DNA from: Chimonanthus salicifolius
Taxonomy: Eukaryota; Streptophyta; Magnoliopsida; Laurales; Calycanthaceae
DNA: 64,000 bases
Assembly: GCA_013350335.1 (NCBI GenBank)
Contig: CM023539.1
Coordinates: 13,826,302-13,890,301, forward strand
Reading direction: 5' to 3'
A model generated the notes under the pieces. That model did no database searches. It was not told where the DNA came from and saw nothing but the letters and a program-made list of their open reading frames with translations. The position numbers were made by a program, and so were the translations under genes. Numbering within the stretch: the first letter of the stretch is position 1; each line of letters begins with the position of its first letter. Positions 22,393 to 34,439 of this stretch are shown here, piece by piece.

Positions 22393-22608
22393 TTTCCCCG
22401 TACCCAAGTTATTGGAATTATAGAATTACTTTCAGTCATCCACTTCACATGACCACGTTCCACCAAAACTTGAAAGCTTGATTGGTATTATAGAATTACT
22501 TTTCCCCGTACCCAAGTTATTGGAATTATAGAATTACTTTCAGTCATCCACTTCACATGACCACGTTCCACCCAAACTTCAACGCTTGATTGGTAGCCAA
22601 CAGTTTAG
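22393..22608. repeat. 108-bp tandem duplication within a LINE remnant
   Basis: TTTCCCCGTACCCAAGTTAT begins at 22393 and again at 22501. The units stay near-identical through CATGACCACGTTCCAC. The duplicated piece contains the minus-strand LINE RNase H end (LKFGWNVV), so it arose after that insertion. Confidence 0.88.
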
Positions 22609-23010
22609 CCCCATTTATATCCTTTACTCCAACCGGGACAGAGAAAAACATCGTCATCTTATCTTCATCATCATGAAGTACACCCCCAACATCCACTGGA
22701 CCCAGTTTCCCTTCTGCTTCTCTGTCCGCGTTAAGCTTGCAAAACCCATTTGGTGGCTTCTCCCACATTTTAGTCACCTTATTTGTCCTCTCTCCGTCCC
22801 AATAGCTCCTTCCATCCTCTAATAAAATCTTCAAATTGGACCCTTTTAAACTCCTTTGCAACCATGATCCACCTTAGAAAATCTGTCTGTCCAACTCAAA
22901 AACCTTTCCTACTGTTTTTTTTTTTCATCTCAAATAATATCGAATTTCTTTCCTTCCATACTGCCCAAAGACCTGCAGCCTGTATAGAATTCCATATTCA
23001 TGGTAGTGAT
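22553..23010 (-). pseudogene. LINE RNase H fragment in POLH intron C-D
   Basis: On the minus strand it reads MWEKPPNGFCKLNADREAEG, then KLGPVDVGGVLHDDEDKM, then a TNQALKFGWN ending. This is the RNase H domain found at the end of plant L1 ORF2 (the canonical DGA has become DRE). Upstream (23010-22860) a WxxxWKERN-like relic is out of frame. No full element remains. Confidence 0.72.
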
Positions 23011-23466
23011 TGAGTGATGACATTATTCTTGAACCATTGTTGATGTTTTATAGAACTAGCATGGTAGCCCGTATTAGCTGTAGACATGTTGATTCTTGAT
23101 ATATAATGAGGCAGCAATAGTTGTATATTTGGTTTATTTCATCATCATCATCATTATTGTCGTTGTCGTCGTCAAATGTCAGAATTCCATCTATCTAGGT
23201 TCGTCTTTATAAGTTCTACTTTTCCATTTGACCGTATCGTAAACTATACCTTAGTCACTCCACAATCTAACATATCTTTCTTTATCCTTCCCCTCCATGT
23301 TTTTACTGGTTGACTTCTCCTTGTATTTGGTTATTTAATCTATACGAATATATGCTGTGCTCATGATGGGGCCAACTCTTAGATGATCTGTACTGAATTA
23401 GGCCACTAGCATAGTGGATGTAGGTGCTTATAGTTGAGCACATTCAACAAACTATATTATGCAGTG

Positions 23467-26400
23467 TGTTAGTGCCCTGGCTTGCCGAGTCACCTATTTG
23501 TCAATTACATGACTTAGGTGAAGCCTTGCTTCGGAAGTATGAAGCAATGAACAAGACTCAAGGAGTGATGAGGATTGAATCAAGAGCATTGAAGATGGAA
23601 GATCAAGAGAAGATTCATCATCACAAGAGTATGGCAATCACATTAAAGGTATATTGGCCATAAATGACATTAGGTGGAACCCCAACACCATAGGATGATC
23701 AACTAAGGCAAGCGTGTGTTTGGCACCAAACCAAGAACCAAAAGACGTAATTCTCAAACAGTTGAATTTACTGTCAGGACGACACATCGTGTCGGGCGAT
23801 CAATCGCCAGTGATAGAAGATGATCAATCGTGGTTCTGCGATGTATCGTCCGGAAAATCAAAGGTTCGGGTTGGAATGGATTGTCAAATACAATTGGTCT
23901 GAGGATGATACACTGTCCACACAGTCGTGGTCACGATCAATCGTGGGATACCATGACGATACAATCGTATGGGGCACATCGCTGGGACCGGAGCGATACA
24001 TTAGGCAACACGATCAATCAACCGGTCTAATCGTGGTGCATCCTTGAACAGTTTCTTGGGAAAATTCTGCACAGTCAAAATTTCATGAATTGTGAGATCC
24101 TTTCACTCTATCAAATGATATAATCAACTGGCCAAACCACCATGGTTGGATAGAACATTGAAAGAGCTTTTCATAGAGCCTAAGAACAGTCAAATTGGAG
24201 TTCGGGAGCCCAAGATATCGCCGTTTTAGTAGAGTGCTGTTTTTGCTGAAAACTGTTAGCACGGTCAGTCGTGAACTGGTGATCAATCCCTGGGGAAAGA
24301 CAGTTCTGGCCGAAAATCCTTTTTTTCTGGGCTGTTCTCAGGACGATACATTCACTGAATGTATCTTGATGGCGATTGGTCGTCCGGTACAGGGACGATC
24401 AGTCGTGGGTGACGATCAATCATCCGTATCCAGAAAGTATCCGTTGGAAACACACTCAAACCTCAACGGTAACATTCCAACGGCTCTTTGGGTGGCGACC
24501 AATCGCCTGTAGCATGCCGGGATTCTCTAGTTTGCCTATATATACTTCAAACTCTTATGAGTTTGGTTGGACCTTTCAACTTGGAACATCTTAAGGCATC
24601 CCTAGTGATCCCAAACCACTCCCAACCTCTCTCCATGAACTCACATAATTGAATCAATTAGAAAATCCAATCAATCTCTTGGTTGTGATTAAGTGAGAGA
24701 GTGAAAACCATCTAGGATAACTATTGGTGTATCTTAAATCCTAGACCTTACCCAAGGATTGTGATTGAACATACACAAGGCATATTGACGCAGGATAAGA
24801 CAAAAGGTGACCCTAAAGGTGACCCTAAATGCCTAAATGCGATTTATGCAATAATAAGAAACTAAATGAGGCTGAAATCAAAATTAAAATTAATAATAAC
24901 AATTAGAATAATAAAATCTACCACAAATAATCAATAAAATTCAGAGGATTCAATGTAAGTAACAAAATCACAATCCAAACCATGTCATAGCTCAAAGTAG
25001 AAGGCTCTCAAAACCAAAAAGATTATCAAATCATACAAACATATAAAGCCAACATCAAATAAAGATTAAATCTGATTTTAACAGCAGTATGAGAGGTTAA
25101 TGAGGTTAAGAAAAGGCCCAGTTTTGTAGGACAGCAGTAAGAGAGGGGAAAACAGGTTGAAAAGGCTAAGATAGGGACTGGAAGAACATGACAAGCGTAA
25201 ATGAGGTTAAGAAAGGCTATGGGAAAGCATGACAGGTGTATAAACAGCAGATCTGGCTTCTAGAGGGGCTGGAGTCAGCTTACGATACAGATCTGAAGTG
25301 TATTGACAGATCTGGAATTCCGGGATGTTCTAACAGCAATTTGGCAGGTCTAACGTACAGATCTGGGACTGTAGAATGAAGTTGCAGCAAGATGGCAGGC
25401 CTGGGAAGGGACAACAATGGGTTTTGGTTCAGGTTAGGGTGGCAGAAATCAGTAGGATTGAGAGAGTAGGTGGCGGCACAAGGAGAGGTGAATAGGTGGG
25501 GGTTTAAGGCTGGATCTGAGTTTTGGAGGTCAGTAACAATAAGAAGGAAGGATCGGCTATGTCTTTTGTAGAAAAGAGAAGAGAGAAGAGAAGAGCAGAG
25601 GAAGAGAAGAGGAAGAGGATCAAGTACCTGGAAGGAAGACAGCTTCACGCCAAACTCTCGGATTCGCTCCAAGGTAATCACGGCAGAGGATTTGCAGAGA
25701 AATTCTCAATCTTGATTTTATTTCATTGTAAAAACTGTCTTTGCCCAAAGGGCTACAATGCCTTATATAAAGAATCACTTACTTAAAATAAAATAAAGCA
25801 AAAGTACAACACTACCCTTGCTTAAAATAAAACTAATTAAAAACAAAAAATAGCAAGTAAAGAAAAAGGCAACCCTTGCTTAAAATAAAACTAACTAAAA
25901 CAAAAATAGCAAGTAAAGAAAAAGGCAGGGATGCACCGCATCACATATCTTCGACATCGTCGACATCACATTGGGAAGGAGACTTTAAGAAGCATATCAT
26001 CTACAAGTGGGCTCACACAAGGCAAGTGCTTCTTAGGGTTTGATTTATTTTTAAATCATCTTCATTATATAGTGGACTAGATCAAGGTGATCAAACCACT
26101 ATAAAAAATAGAGGGATAAGGACGTAGACCGGTGGTTTGGTCAAACCTTTCAAAACCTTAGGTGATTGGGTGAAATTCCCAATCAATTGGATAGGTAGAA
26201 GTCCTATTCTATTTGTGAGTGCGTAATTTTCCACATAGTATATTTGGGATAGCCCAACGATGGGTGAGTCCAACAGTGGATGTAGGTTTATTTAAACCGA
26301 ACCACTTTACATCTTGTGTTGTGGGTGTTGGTCTTGTTCTTGTGTGATTGTTCTTCTATTGGCACACTCTATTGTCACGCACTTGATTAATCTAATTTAA

Positions 26401-26521
26401 TCTGCTGCAAATCAATTGATTAATCAAGAAATTTTTAAAGACCATTAAAATTGGAATTGCCCTATTCACCCCCCCTCTAGGGTCAATCTTGCATCGGGTT
26501 CTTGCACACTGGGAACTTGCA
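23467..26521 (+). repeat. Solo LTR of copia type, split by a second solo LTR
   Basis: It starts TGTTAGTGCCCTGGC and ends GGGAACTTGCA. The flanking 5-mers CAGTG (23462) and CACTG (26522) differ at one base. Without the inner insertion it is about 1.9 kb, close to the 1831-bp relative at 60563-62393. Near the end is CCTATTCACCCCCCCTCTAGG, a word often seen at the 3' end of plant copia LTRs. A tract at 23767-24500 is crowded with CGATCAATCG-like palindromic words. It lies in POLH intron C-D. Confidence 0.78.
24786..25943 (-). repeat. Solo chromovirus-type LTR nested in another LTR, TSD CATAT
   Basis: 1158 bp, from TGACGCAGGATAAGAC to CACCGCATCA, with the exact duplication CATAT at 24781-24785 and 25944-25948. 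It is related to the LTRs of the 2203-10844 element. On the minus strand it carries a TTTCATTGTAAAAAC-side AATGAAATAAAATC word, GGCGTGAAGC and CAG|GTACTTG (boundary 25627/25628). Confidence 0.88.
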
Positions 26522-27081
26522 CACTGGAATAGTTGTTGTATAAGATATAGTCTTTCAAATGAGATGCTACATTGTTCCTAGATGAGAAATATTGTTCTTA
26601 TATGCAAGTGGGAAAACTTGACCTTGATTAAAAGGAGAAAGAGAGAATGGTAGGGCATAGATATCTCTGGACAGGAACGTTATGATGTGATGAGGAGATA
26701 GGGTATGGCGCCTATTGCATAGATGCTTATTAGTTACATGCTATACATGTTTATTTTGATTCCACTTTAAATATTTGACTGTTTTTATCTTTCTAGCAGA
26801 TAAGCATTTAAAGAGATTTAGGTTGCAACTCTTCAAATTCCTTATATATAATAACAAAAATATAAGAAAATAGTTCTGGTACTAATTCAAGAAAACAAAA
26901 AGAATTTTGTTAAGGTTTTAAATGTAATGAATTTGATACAGCTGGGTTTGGTGAATTGTTGAAGCATAATTTAGACCCCTGTACTCTTTAAGAGAGAAAT
27001 CCAGCAATATATGGTGATTATACAAAATTATTAATGCAGTTATACTTCTTCACAGTATTAAATGATGAACTGGATCTCTAG

Positions 27082-27246
27082 GATGGCAATGAGGGGGAGA
27101 AAACTGTCAAAGAGTGGCTATGTAGAAGTGATGCTGATCATCGGGATAAGTTATTGGCCTGTGGAGCTATTATTGTAGCAGAGCTGCGGATGGAGGTCTT
27201 GAAAGAGACTAAATTTACATGTTCTGCAGGCATTGCTCACAATAAG
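27082..27246 (+). CDS. POLH: POLH exon D (palm/thumb)
   Basis: The acceptor is GATCTCTAG and the donor AAG|GTATTA. It encodes DGNEGEKTVKEWLCRSDADH, then RDKLLACGAIIVAELRMEVL, then KETKFTCSAGIAHNK. The CSAGIAHNK block is near-invariant in eta and follows the catalytic palm. 55 codons in phase 0, joining exon C cleanly despite the 5.8 kb gap. Confidence 0.93.
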
Positions 27247-27427
27247 GTATTATCAACAATTTTTTTAATCGCTAGGATAATCTCCTGCCTCTAGAAAACA
27301 TTTGCTTAGTGTTACTTCTGCTCATTTGTTTTTTTTTTGTTATTAGCTTTTCCTTGTTTAGTTGCAGTGTATCTTGATAGTATGACACATAACCTCATAT
27401 TTATTTGGTGATTGGTGTTGCTGGCAG

Positions 27428-27531
27428 ATGCTAGCAAAACTTGCAAGTCCAATGTATAAACCTGCACAACAAACAGTTGTTCCCTCCTCATCTGTAAAAG
27501 ACTTGCTTGCTTCTTTGCCAGTAAAGAAAAT
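27428..27531 (+). CDS. POLH: POLH exon E (thumb)
   Basis: The acceptor is TTGCTGGCAG and the donor AAAAT|GTAATT. It encodes MLAKLASPMYKPAQQTVVP, then SSSVKDLLASLPVKKM. It covers the start of the helix-hairpin-helix thumb. The last Met codon is split AT|G with exon F. A TC microsatellite starts 19 bp after the donor. Confidence 0.92.
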
Positions 27532-27548
27532 GTAATTTACTACTGCCG

Positions 27549-27550
<2 letters not shown>

Positions 27551-27592
<42 letters not shown>
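27551..27592. repeat. (TC)21 microsatellite in POLH intron E-F
   Basis: An uninterrupted run of TC dinucleotides beginning 20 bp downstream of the exon E donor. It could act as a pyrimidine tract but lacks a nearby AG exon. Confidence 0.95.
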
Positions 27593-27595
<3 letters not shown>

Positions 27596-28091
27596 TTTGT
27601 TTTGTGTGGTCTTTGAGGTATGCATCTGTGTCTATAAGGGTCACTTTGATGTAGTTTTAGATATAATATATGTAGAAGGCCTTCTAAAATGTCATTATAG
27701 GTTGTTTTCTTGTATGTAATCCCTTAAAGTTGTGATACATCATAGTGCAGAAACTCCAAAAGTCTAGTCAACAAACCTCTTGTCTAAAGAATTTTATGAA
27801 ATCCTAGTTTGTCCTAATTCTGGACTGAACCAATTTTAGTGTAGAGAAGGCCCTAAGGGGGTGCATGCCATTTTCCAGCGGATGGAAAATGAAGAGCATA
27901 GAAAATGAGACCCTTCCCTCGTAATAAGGGCTCTATGCTAAGAGCACAAAAACTTAGACCCTTCCCTCTTCTTCCAAGGAATCCATTTCTCGAAAGAAGA
28001 GAGAAAGGGAGAAGGGAAGAGGGGTGGGGGAAGAGAGAGAGAGGGGAAGGGATCAAAAAATTTAACAAGAGGGAGGTTTTCCATGCTTGGT

Positions 28092-29435
28092 TTATTTTTT
28101 TTTTGAGTGAAAACAAAGAGAGAATATTATTAAAGAAAAAAAGAATAGTACAAGAAAAAAGTTTGAAAGGTATAGACCAAGAAAGAAAAAAAACAACAAC
28201 GAGAAACAAAGAAACAAAAGCTCCAAGTGAACAAGGAGGTCCATCATACACAATCCAGAAGAGCCCCCTTCTTCAAATGTCGAAAACACCTAAAACAGAT
28301 CCATCTACACCGTTCTTGGCAAAATAGTCCGCTACCCCATTTGCGGCACGCCTGATCTAACAAAGGCTACCTCTAGTCCCCCAACAAGTGCCCTGATCTC
28401 CTTAACTGTAGTAATCAATCTCTAGGGGGATCGTTTCAAATCTTTCGCCCCTTTTATGACATTTGCTGAATCTCCCTCAATGACTAATTTTCCACCTCCT
28501 AAACCTACCCAAATGGTCAAAGCTCTCCTAATAGTAAAGAGTTCAACTTCATTAGAATTTCCAGTCCCAACTGATTCTGTGAATATCATAGATGTTTGAC
28601 CGTTGTGATCTCTAAGTACACCCCTGTACCTACCGACCCCGATTTTCCCCTAAAAGCTCCGTCGACGTTAAATTTCATGACCCCATGTTAAGGAGGTGAC
28701 CACTCCACCAAAACTTTGGATTTCCTAGATCTTCCACTCATACAACCCTCCCACGAAGATAAGAGGTCAAAGGCTTCGAAATCTTTGAACTTTTTGTTGG
28801 GCAAAAGGCAAGCACAAAGTCTCCATTTGGATTTTTGGAATAACTCAGTTAATCTAGTGGACTTTCCTTTGAAAATTCTTAAGTTTCTCTCTTTCTAGAT
28901 TGTCTATGAAATAACAGCCAGAATTGTGGGCCACGCCATCCTCCACCTCTTATTGGGATATGGGAAAAACCATGAAACCAATGTTTCTGCTTAGGTGCTA
29001 GCACCGACTCATGAAATGCCCATTAAGCTGCAGAAACTGCCCCATAGATGCCAAGCAACCGGACAAGTAACGAAAAAATGATCAATGGTTTCTTCTGGAA
29101 ACCCACAAAGCGAACAACTACAATCCTCATCAAGTCTCAACAGACCTGTCCTCCTAAGATCCATTCTTGTAAGAATTTTCCTCGAACACCACATACTATA
29201 CAAAGGTTTGAACCCATGGGGGCGCCTGATTTTTCCAAATTAAACAAGGGGACAATGCCGATCCACTCACCTATTGTGTAGCAACATCCACCATAGATTT
29301 GATCGAATAAGCCCATGAGGCGTCACCCATCCATACCATCTCTTCTTCCTCCCCCAATGTCACTGGAAACTCACCTAACTGTCCTAATAGCTCATTCAGA
29401 TTTTCCCTGTCAAAGGACCTCAACTCTCTCCTAAC
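28092..29435 (-). mobile_element. 5'-truncated L1-type LINE, 17-bp TSD, in POLH intron E-F
   Basis: The + strand begins with a poly-T tract (28092-28104), the copied poly-A tail. The 17-bp word GGTTTTCCATGCTTGGT flanks it exactly (28075-28091 and 29436-29452). On the minus strand, 29203-29009 encodes the zinc-binding RT tail (CSCSLCGFPEETIDHFFVTC, then PVAWHLWG) and 28700-28470 encodes RNase H words such as VGTGNSNEVELFTIRRAL and KLVIEGDSA. Stops interrupt it. The 5' end is truncated, as usual for target-primed insertion. Confidence 0.85.
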
Positions 29436-29748
29436 GGTTTTCCATGCTTGGTGAGACAACGTTTTATTCATTTTCAATGGAAATAAGGGTTTTGACGCCA
29501 AACGCAACAAAAGCATTGGGTTTCCATGACTTGACACGGTGCCGGATTTTATGGTGCTTGTCAGATGATGTGGATCACACCTTAGTGTAATTTTTTTTTC
29601 TTTAGAGTTAATTTCCTCGGGTAATTGGCAAACAATGTCTAAAAGTTGGTCATTTTCCTTTTTGAAGTATAATGTATTCGCTTAATTTTTTGTTCTTCTA
29701 GGCAACATATGGTGCTCTTAAATTAAATTAAGTTAAATTAAATTGCAG

Positions 29749-29868
29749 GAAACAACTTGGTGGAAAGCTCGGTAGCTCCTTACAAAGTGATCTTGGTGTG
29801 AGTACCATTGGAGATCTATTGAAATTTTCCGAAGAAAAACTTCAAGAGTGTTATGGGATAAATACAGG
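29749..29868 (+). CDS. POLH: POLH exon F (thumb, HhH)
   Basis: The acceptor is AATTGCAG and the donor ACAGG|GTATGT. It encodes KQLGGKLGSSLQSDLGVSTI, then GDLLKFSEEKLQECYGINTG. This is the HhH thumb region that grips the DNA minor groove. The final Gly codon is split GG|C with exon G, 8.7 kb away. Confidence 0.93.
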
Positions 29869-31076
29869 GTATGTCATCTATTAACCATGGGGAAACCCTT
29901 TTTTTCTCATGACTGTTAATTATATCTAGCTTGTTAAGGTAATTTATGTGGTTACTTTGGCATATTATTGGATTTCTCCTTGGTATTTTATGATTCAAAT
30001 CGTGCATTTTTAGATTGGCCTTAGCTGTTTGGCTGGGAGATTTTAAAGTGATTAACATCTCACAGGCCAGTGTTTGTGCATATCAGCCATAGGTTAGTTT
30101 CTCGTCCTCCAAAGGAAATTCTATTAGAAACTTTCTTCAAGGAGAGAAGTAACCAGTGATTGGGGGCTGGGCCAAAAAATTAACAATTAAATGAGCTTAC
30201 ATGAGAATCCCTATTTTAAGGAACCAAAGAGACCTTTGCTTATTTTCTTATTTGAATGGTAGCACCATTCTTGATATATGGGTTACTATCTCTTTGATGA
30301 TAATGAATCTTATCCTTGATGGATGGAGTCAAATAGCTGTACATGGTTTTTCTATCTCACGCTTATGATTATGCATCCATTTTTCTTATCATTTTGTGGG
30401 CTTTTTCTGCTCAATGGTTGGTCATGACTCTTGAGCTTAATCTAAGAGTATTAAATTCTATTTGATTCCGCTTTATAAAGTTGGTAATTTGGCCCATATG
30501 GTTTGAGTTTGAGCATGCTATTTTTACTTGTTAATCCATTTTTGAGCAGTTGGCTGAACTCCATTTTCATTTTGAATCGAGTTTTGTTTGTTTCAATTAA
30601 GATTCCAAGCGGAGCATTTATATGTTATACTGTTCTGGCTTTATTGAGCCTCATTAGTGGCTCTAGTACCAATTTGAGTCTTGTGATTCATGTTTTGATT
30701 TGTGCTTACTTCACAATCCTATGACATCCTAGCAAAAATGGGTGATAAATTCTTCATATCATGTTAGGTTTTGTTTAAATTTGGGCTCATTTGGAAGGTA
30801 ATACTAACCCAATGGGTCCAAGTTCATGTCATTCTCATCATATTACACATCATGTGACCATGATTTAGAACATGAGAATTAACTCAAATTTATTCTAAAT
30901 GTAATTAATTTAAAACTCAATTTTCCATACTAGAAGAACATGGGCCTTATATGTTTGGACCATTTTTACATTTGCATCGAACACACCTTAGGACCGTGAG
31001 TTGATACTTGATGTTACCTCCTTAATCTATTAGCCAATGCTTCTGCCATTTTTTTGCAAAGGCGGCTGTTGACACT
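29869..31076. other. POLH intron F-G, 5' part: nothing recognised
   Basis: AT-rich intronic sequence without convincing motifs or terminal repeats. It ends at the candidate target site GCGGC before the LTR element at 31077. Confidence 0.5.
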
Positions 31077-31374
31077 CAAAAAATTGTTTAAATGTCATTA
31101 TCCATATGATCTGGTTCTTCAAATGAGGAAAAGGAAGAAAAAATGTAAGGATTTATATGATCAAATATGATCATAGTAATTTAGATTCTACTACGTGTAG
31201 ATCTAAAGGCATTAACAAAAGATCATAAAATTTGGACATGATATAGTCCAAGCAATCAAAAAGGGCCCATCGATCGTGGATTTAATCAATCAATCACAAT
31301 TAACAGATGGTGATTGATTAATTACAATCTTTGAGGCACCCCAATAGCATATTAAGAGATTATCAACCTGCCTG

Positions 31375-31975
31375 AATATGTCTAATTGTTGATCAGGTCA
31401 TTAAGACCTTTGATCAGATCAAGTCATTAAGACCATCCATCAACATATCTGGTGGTAGATTGAGTCATTAAGACGCTACTAGACATATCTAGCGGTGAAT
31501 CAAGCTATAAAGGCCCACCAAAAGCATATCCGATGGTGGATTAGGTTATAAGGCCTCCCATCAACATATCTGACAGTAGATCAAGTCATGAAGAACCTAC
31601 TAGTCATATTCAGTGGTGAATCAAGCCATCAAGGCCAACCAAAGGTGTATTTGGTGGTGGATTAGGCCACCAAGGCCTACCATCGACATATCCAACAATA
31701 AATAAGGTCCTCATGACCCTATCAGACATGTTCAATGGTGGGTCAAGTCATCAGGACCCTACTAGGCATATCCAAGCATATCCAATGGTGGATCATGCCA
31801 ACCTTGACATATTCGACGGTAGATCAAGTCATCAAGACCCTACCAAACGTATCCAATGGTAAATCAAGTCATCAAGACCCTATCAAACAAGACCCTACTA
31901 GACATATTTGATGGTATATCAAGACCCTGTAGGGCATATTCAATGATGGATTAGGCCATCAAGGCCTCGAAAGGG
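31375..31975. repeat. Minisatellite of about 35-45 bp units
   Basis: Some 13-15 imperfect units carry the words CATATCTGGTGGTAGAT, CAAGTCATNAAG and ACCCTACTAGA. Unit boundaries drift through small indels. Confidence 0.85.
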
Positions 31976-32240
31976 ACTACCCTCGTTGTAGCTTCTCTCG
32001 CCCGAGTTGTCCTCATTAGGGCTGCCCTCGTCGGGCCTGCCCTTGCCTAGGTTGTTTCCCTCGGGGTTGTCCTTGCCCGGGCTGCCCTCTTCAGGGTTTC
32101 TCTCATTTGGGCTACCCTCAACGAGGTTGCTCTTGCTTGGGCTGCCCTCGCCCAAGCTCCTCTTGTCGGGTCGGCCCTTTTTCGCACAACCCTCATCAGG
32201 CCTACCTTTTCGAGATTGTCCTCGTCGAGGCTGCACTAGT
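31976..32240. repeat. GC-rich 15-18 bp minisatellite (GGGCTGCCCTCG)
   Basis: About 14 units around GGGCTGCCCTCGTC, with a local GC content far above the surrounding intron. Open frames on both strands are by-products of the period. A related array lies at 36555-36780 in the other copy of this repeat. Confidence 0.85.
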
Positions 32241-32444
32241 GCAACCCTTTCCACCCCAAAACTATAAATACCCCACTTGGCCTAGAGAGGGAGGATATTT
32301 TTGTCCTAGACATTCTTTGGACACACTACAAGAACAAGTGAGCGAGTGACTTTCCCTGACAACCAGACATAGTGTGGTTACAGGTTTCTAATCTGTTTCA
32401 TAGTTCAGATTTAGTGTGGTTTTCCATTAACGCATCATCTCCAT

Positions 32445-33339
32445 CAGTGTTGTTAAAATCGTCCGAGTTGGGAGTCAACTCGTACGAGTTGGCTCGACTC
32501 AGATGGTCAACCGAGTCACCTCGGTGGTCAACTCGAAAAATGTCATCAATCGTCCGAGTTTTGTTAAAATCGCAGATCATGCGATTCAATCTTAGTGGAT
32601 CGTTACATCGTCCGATAATAAGAAAGAAAAAAAAAAAAGAGGAAAAAAAGGAAAAACAAAAAAAAGAAAAGAGGGAAGAGTAAGAAACGAGAAACCTGCC
32701 GACAGCAAGCCTCTCTTTCTATTTCTTCTCATCGTCGTTGGCTCCTGCTGCCTCTTTTCCTTCTTTTCTCCTTCATCTCTTCATCCCAGCCTCTTTTCCT
32801 TCGTCTCTCCTTCGTCTCTGCTCTTCCATTTTTTTCTCTTTCTACTTAGGTCTGATACGATGAAAGTTAAGAATATAACTTATCTTCGCAGGTCCTCGTA
32901 CGAGGACCTAGAAGATATCTTCATTTCATTTGCCGCCTAATCTATTTTCAGCAGTCATTAGATATTTCGGAAATGAGGTTATCTACTTCCTTTATCATCT
33001 TTATCTTTTTAAAATTATTTCTCATGATAAAAAAATGTTTCTTATACCTTTATTAATTTGAAAGTTAACTACAATATTTATATGTTTGTAAGTTGATTGT
33101 TTAAAGTAACTTGTAAATTTGAAAGTTAACTATAATGTTTTTAAAAATTCTATTTAGTATCAAAATTTTATGCCAATTAAATCTAAATATGAAAAATTCA
33201 ATTTCAGTATTATTATTTTAACCTCAATAATCATTCGCATATAGTGTAATACTGTAAATATTTTTTAACATATTGTATATATCTTTTAATAATACTAAAT
33301 TACTAATAGTCTAATACTGTAACTATATATAATACCATA

Positions 33340-33378
<39 letters not shown>

Positions 33379-33782
33379 TTTTCTAATAATAGAAACAATG
33401 CACTTAATAGTTAATAATGTATGTTTAAATCTTGTATTGATATTTTTTAATATTTAATTATGATAGTTTAATAAAATGCTAATTTATTGAATATATTATC
33501 TTATCAAATTAAATTAATTTTTTTTACTATATTGGCTCTAGAAATATTTTTTTTTTCAACAATACTTATATATTTTATTAAATAAATAGAACTCCGCTAC
33601 AACCTTTAATATTATTAAACTAAATTAGTTATTTTAAATCATTACATCAATAACTAAATCAATAAATAATAATTATAGCAAAAAAAGTTAAAAATATTAA
33701 AACTCTTACGATTCTATGATTTACGATTAACGAGTCACACCCCTAGATCGATATACGATCCGAGTCGAGTTTGACAACATTG
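32445..33782. mobile_element. hAT-like non-autonomous element, copy 3
   Basis: It has an exact 8-bp duplication ATCTCCAT (32437-32444 and 33783-33790). The related LTR copy near 36970 has this word once (CATCATCTCCATAGTATAG), which confirms the empty site. The ends CAGTGTTGTTAAAAT and GTTTGACAACATTG are inverted repeats. The subterminal words CGTACGAGTTGGCTCGACTC and ACGAGTCACACCCCTAGA match the other copies. It contains a (TA)n run at about 33342-33372. No transposase. Confidence 0.87.
33342..33372. repeat. (TA)n microsatellite
   Basis: About 15 TA dinucleotides inside hAT-like copy 3. Confidence 0.9.
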
Positions 33783-34439
33783 ATCTCCATAATGTAGTTT
33801 GGGACTTCGTAGTTCCATTTACACTTCATTTTTAACATTTCTGTTTGGATTCCTTGAATCCATTGACACTTCTTGTTTCTTGTTCGAGGACTCAGATCCT
33901 AGCCCAATGTGGAATTAAGATCATGTCTTTGTTGTCAGATCTCTGCATCAGGTGCGCACAAGTCACCAGTCGTAGTTCAAGTCTTTGAGGACACCACTTT
34001 AAGGCTTTCTAAATTTGTATTTATCTTTTGATCATTTTTATGCATGCTCGAAAACTCTCTCTTGTAAAAGGGATGACAGACTGGTCTCTCTAGGAAGAGC
34101 CTAGATCTGTTGTTTAGAATTATGTACCCATTTTACTCTACTCATTTATCAAATGAAATTTTTTGATGCAAATTTGAAAATTTGTGTGTACAAAGTTTCT
34201 GGCACACCTCGTGGGACCATAATCAAGTTCCCAAGTGTTAAGTTTTTGAGCATCGACATAACACGAAGTTAATAAAAAAACCGACATATACATATTTCTA
34301 TCAGGTAATCCAACCAAGAGCATGGATTTGAAGTTTGTTGTCACCTTCAACCTCGCCAAGTACCTCGAGTACCTGTGAAAGAAAAAGGCTCGCAACTTAG
34401 GTGGAGTTGAACTTGGCCAAAACCATTACTCCTTTAAAA

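Larger units (their letters stand above)
31077..34192 (+). repeat. Left LTR-like copy of the intron F-G element, with hAT-like insertion
   Basis: Without the 1338-bp insertion at 32445 it is about 1.77 kb. It contains a 600-bp minisatellite, then a GC-rich minisatellite, a TATAAATACC box near 32264 and the conserved downstream part shared with 36765-37376. Confidence 0.6.

Noticed and set aside
27082..27246. Exon D start at an upstream ATG (ATGAACTGG)
   Set aside because: The sequence before 27082 ends in CTAG, a normal acceptor, and includes an in-frame stop. Starting at GATGGC gives exact phase with exon C and the conserved DG.. reading.
31375..31975. CRISPR-like array
   Set aside because: The units are contiguous and imperfect, without unique spacers of fixed length, in a plant intron. 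It is a minisatellite.
31940..32267. Ser/Gly/Pro-rich frames on both strands, including 36562-36804
   Set aside because: These are overlapping frames generated by the GGGCTGCCC minisatellite; they show no conserved protein and unit order differs between arrays.
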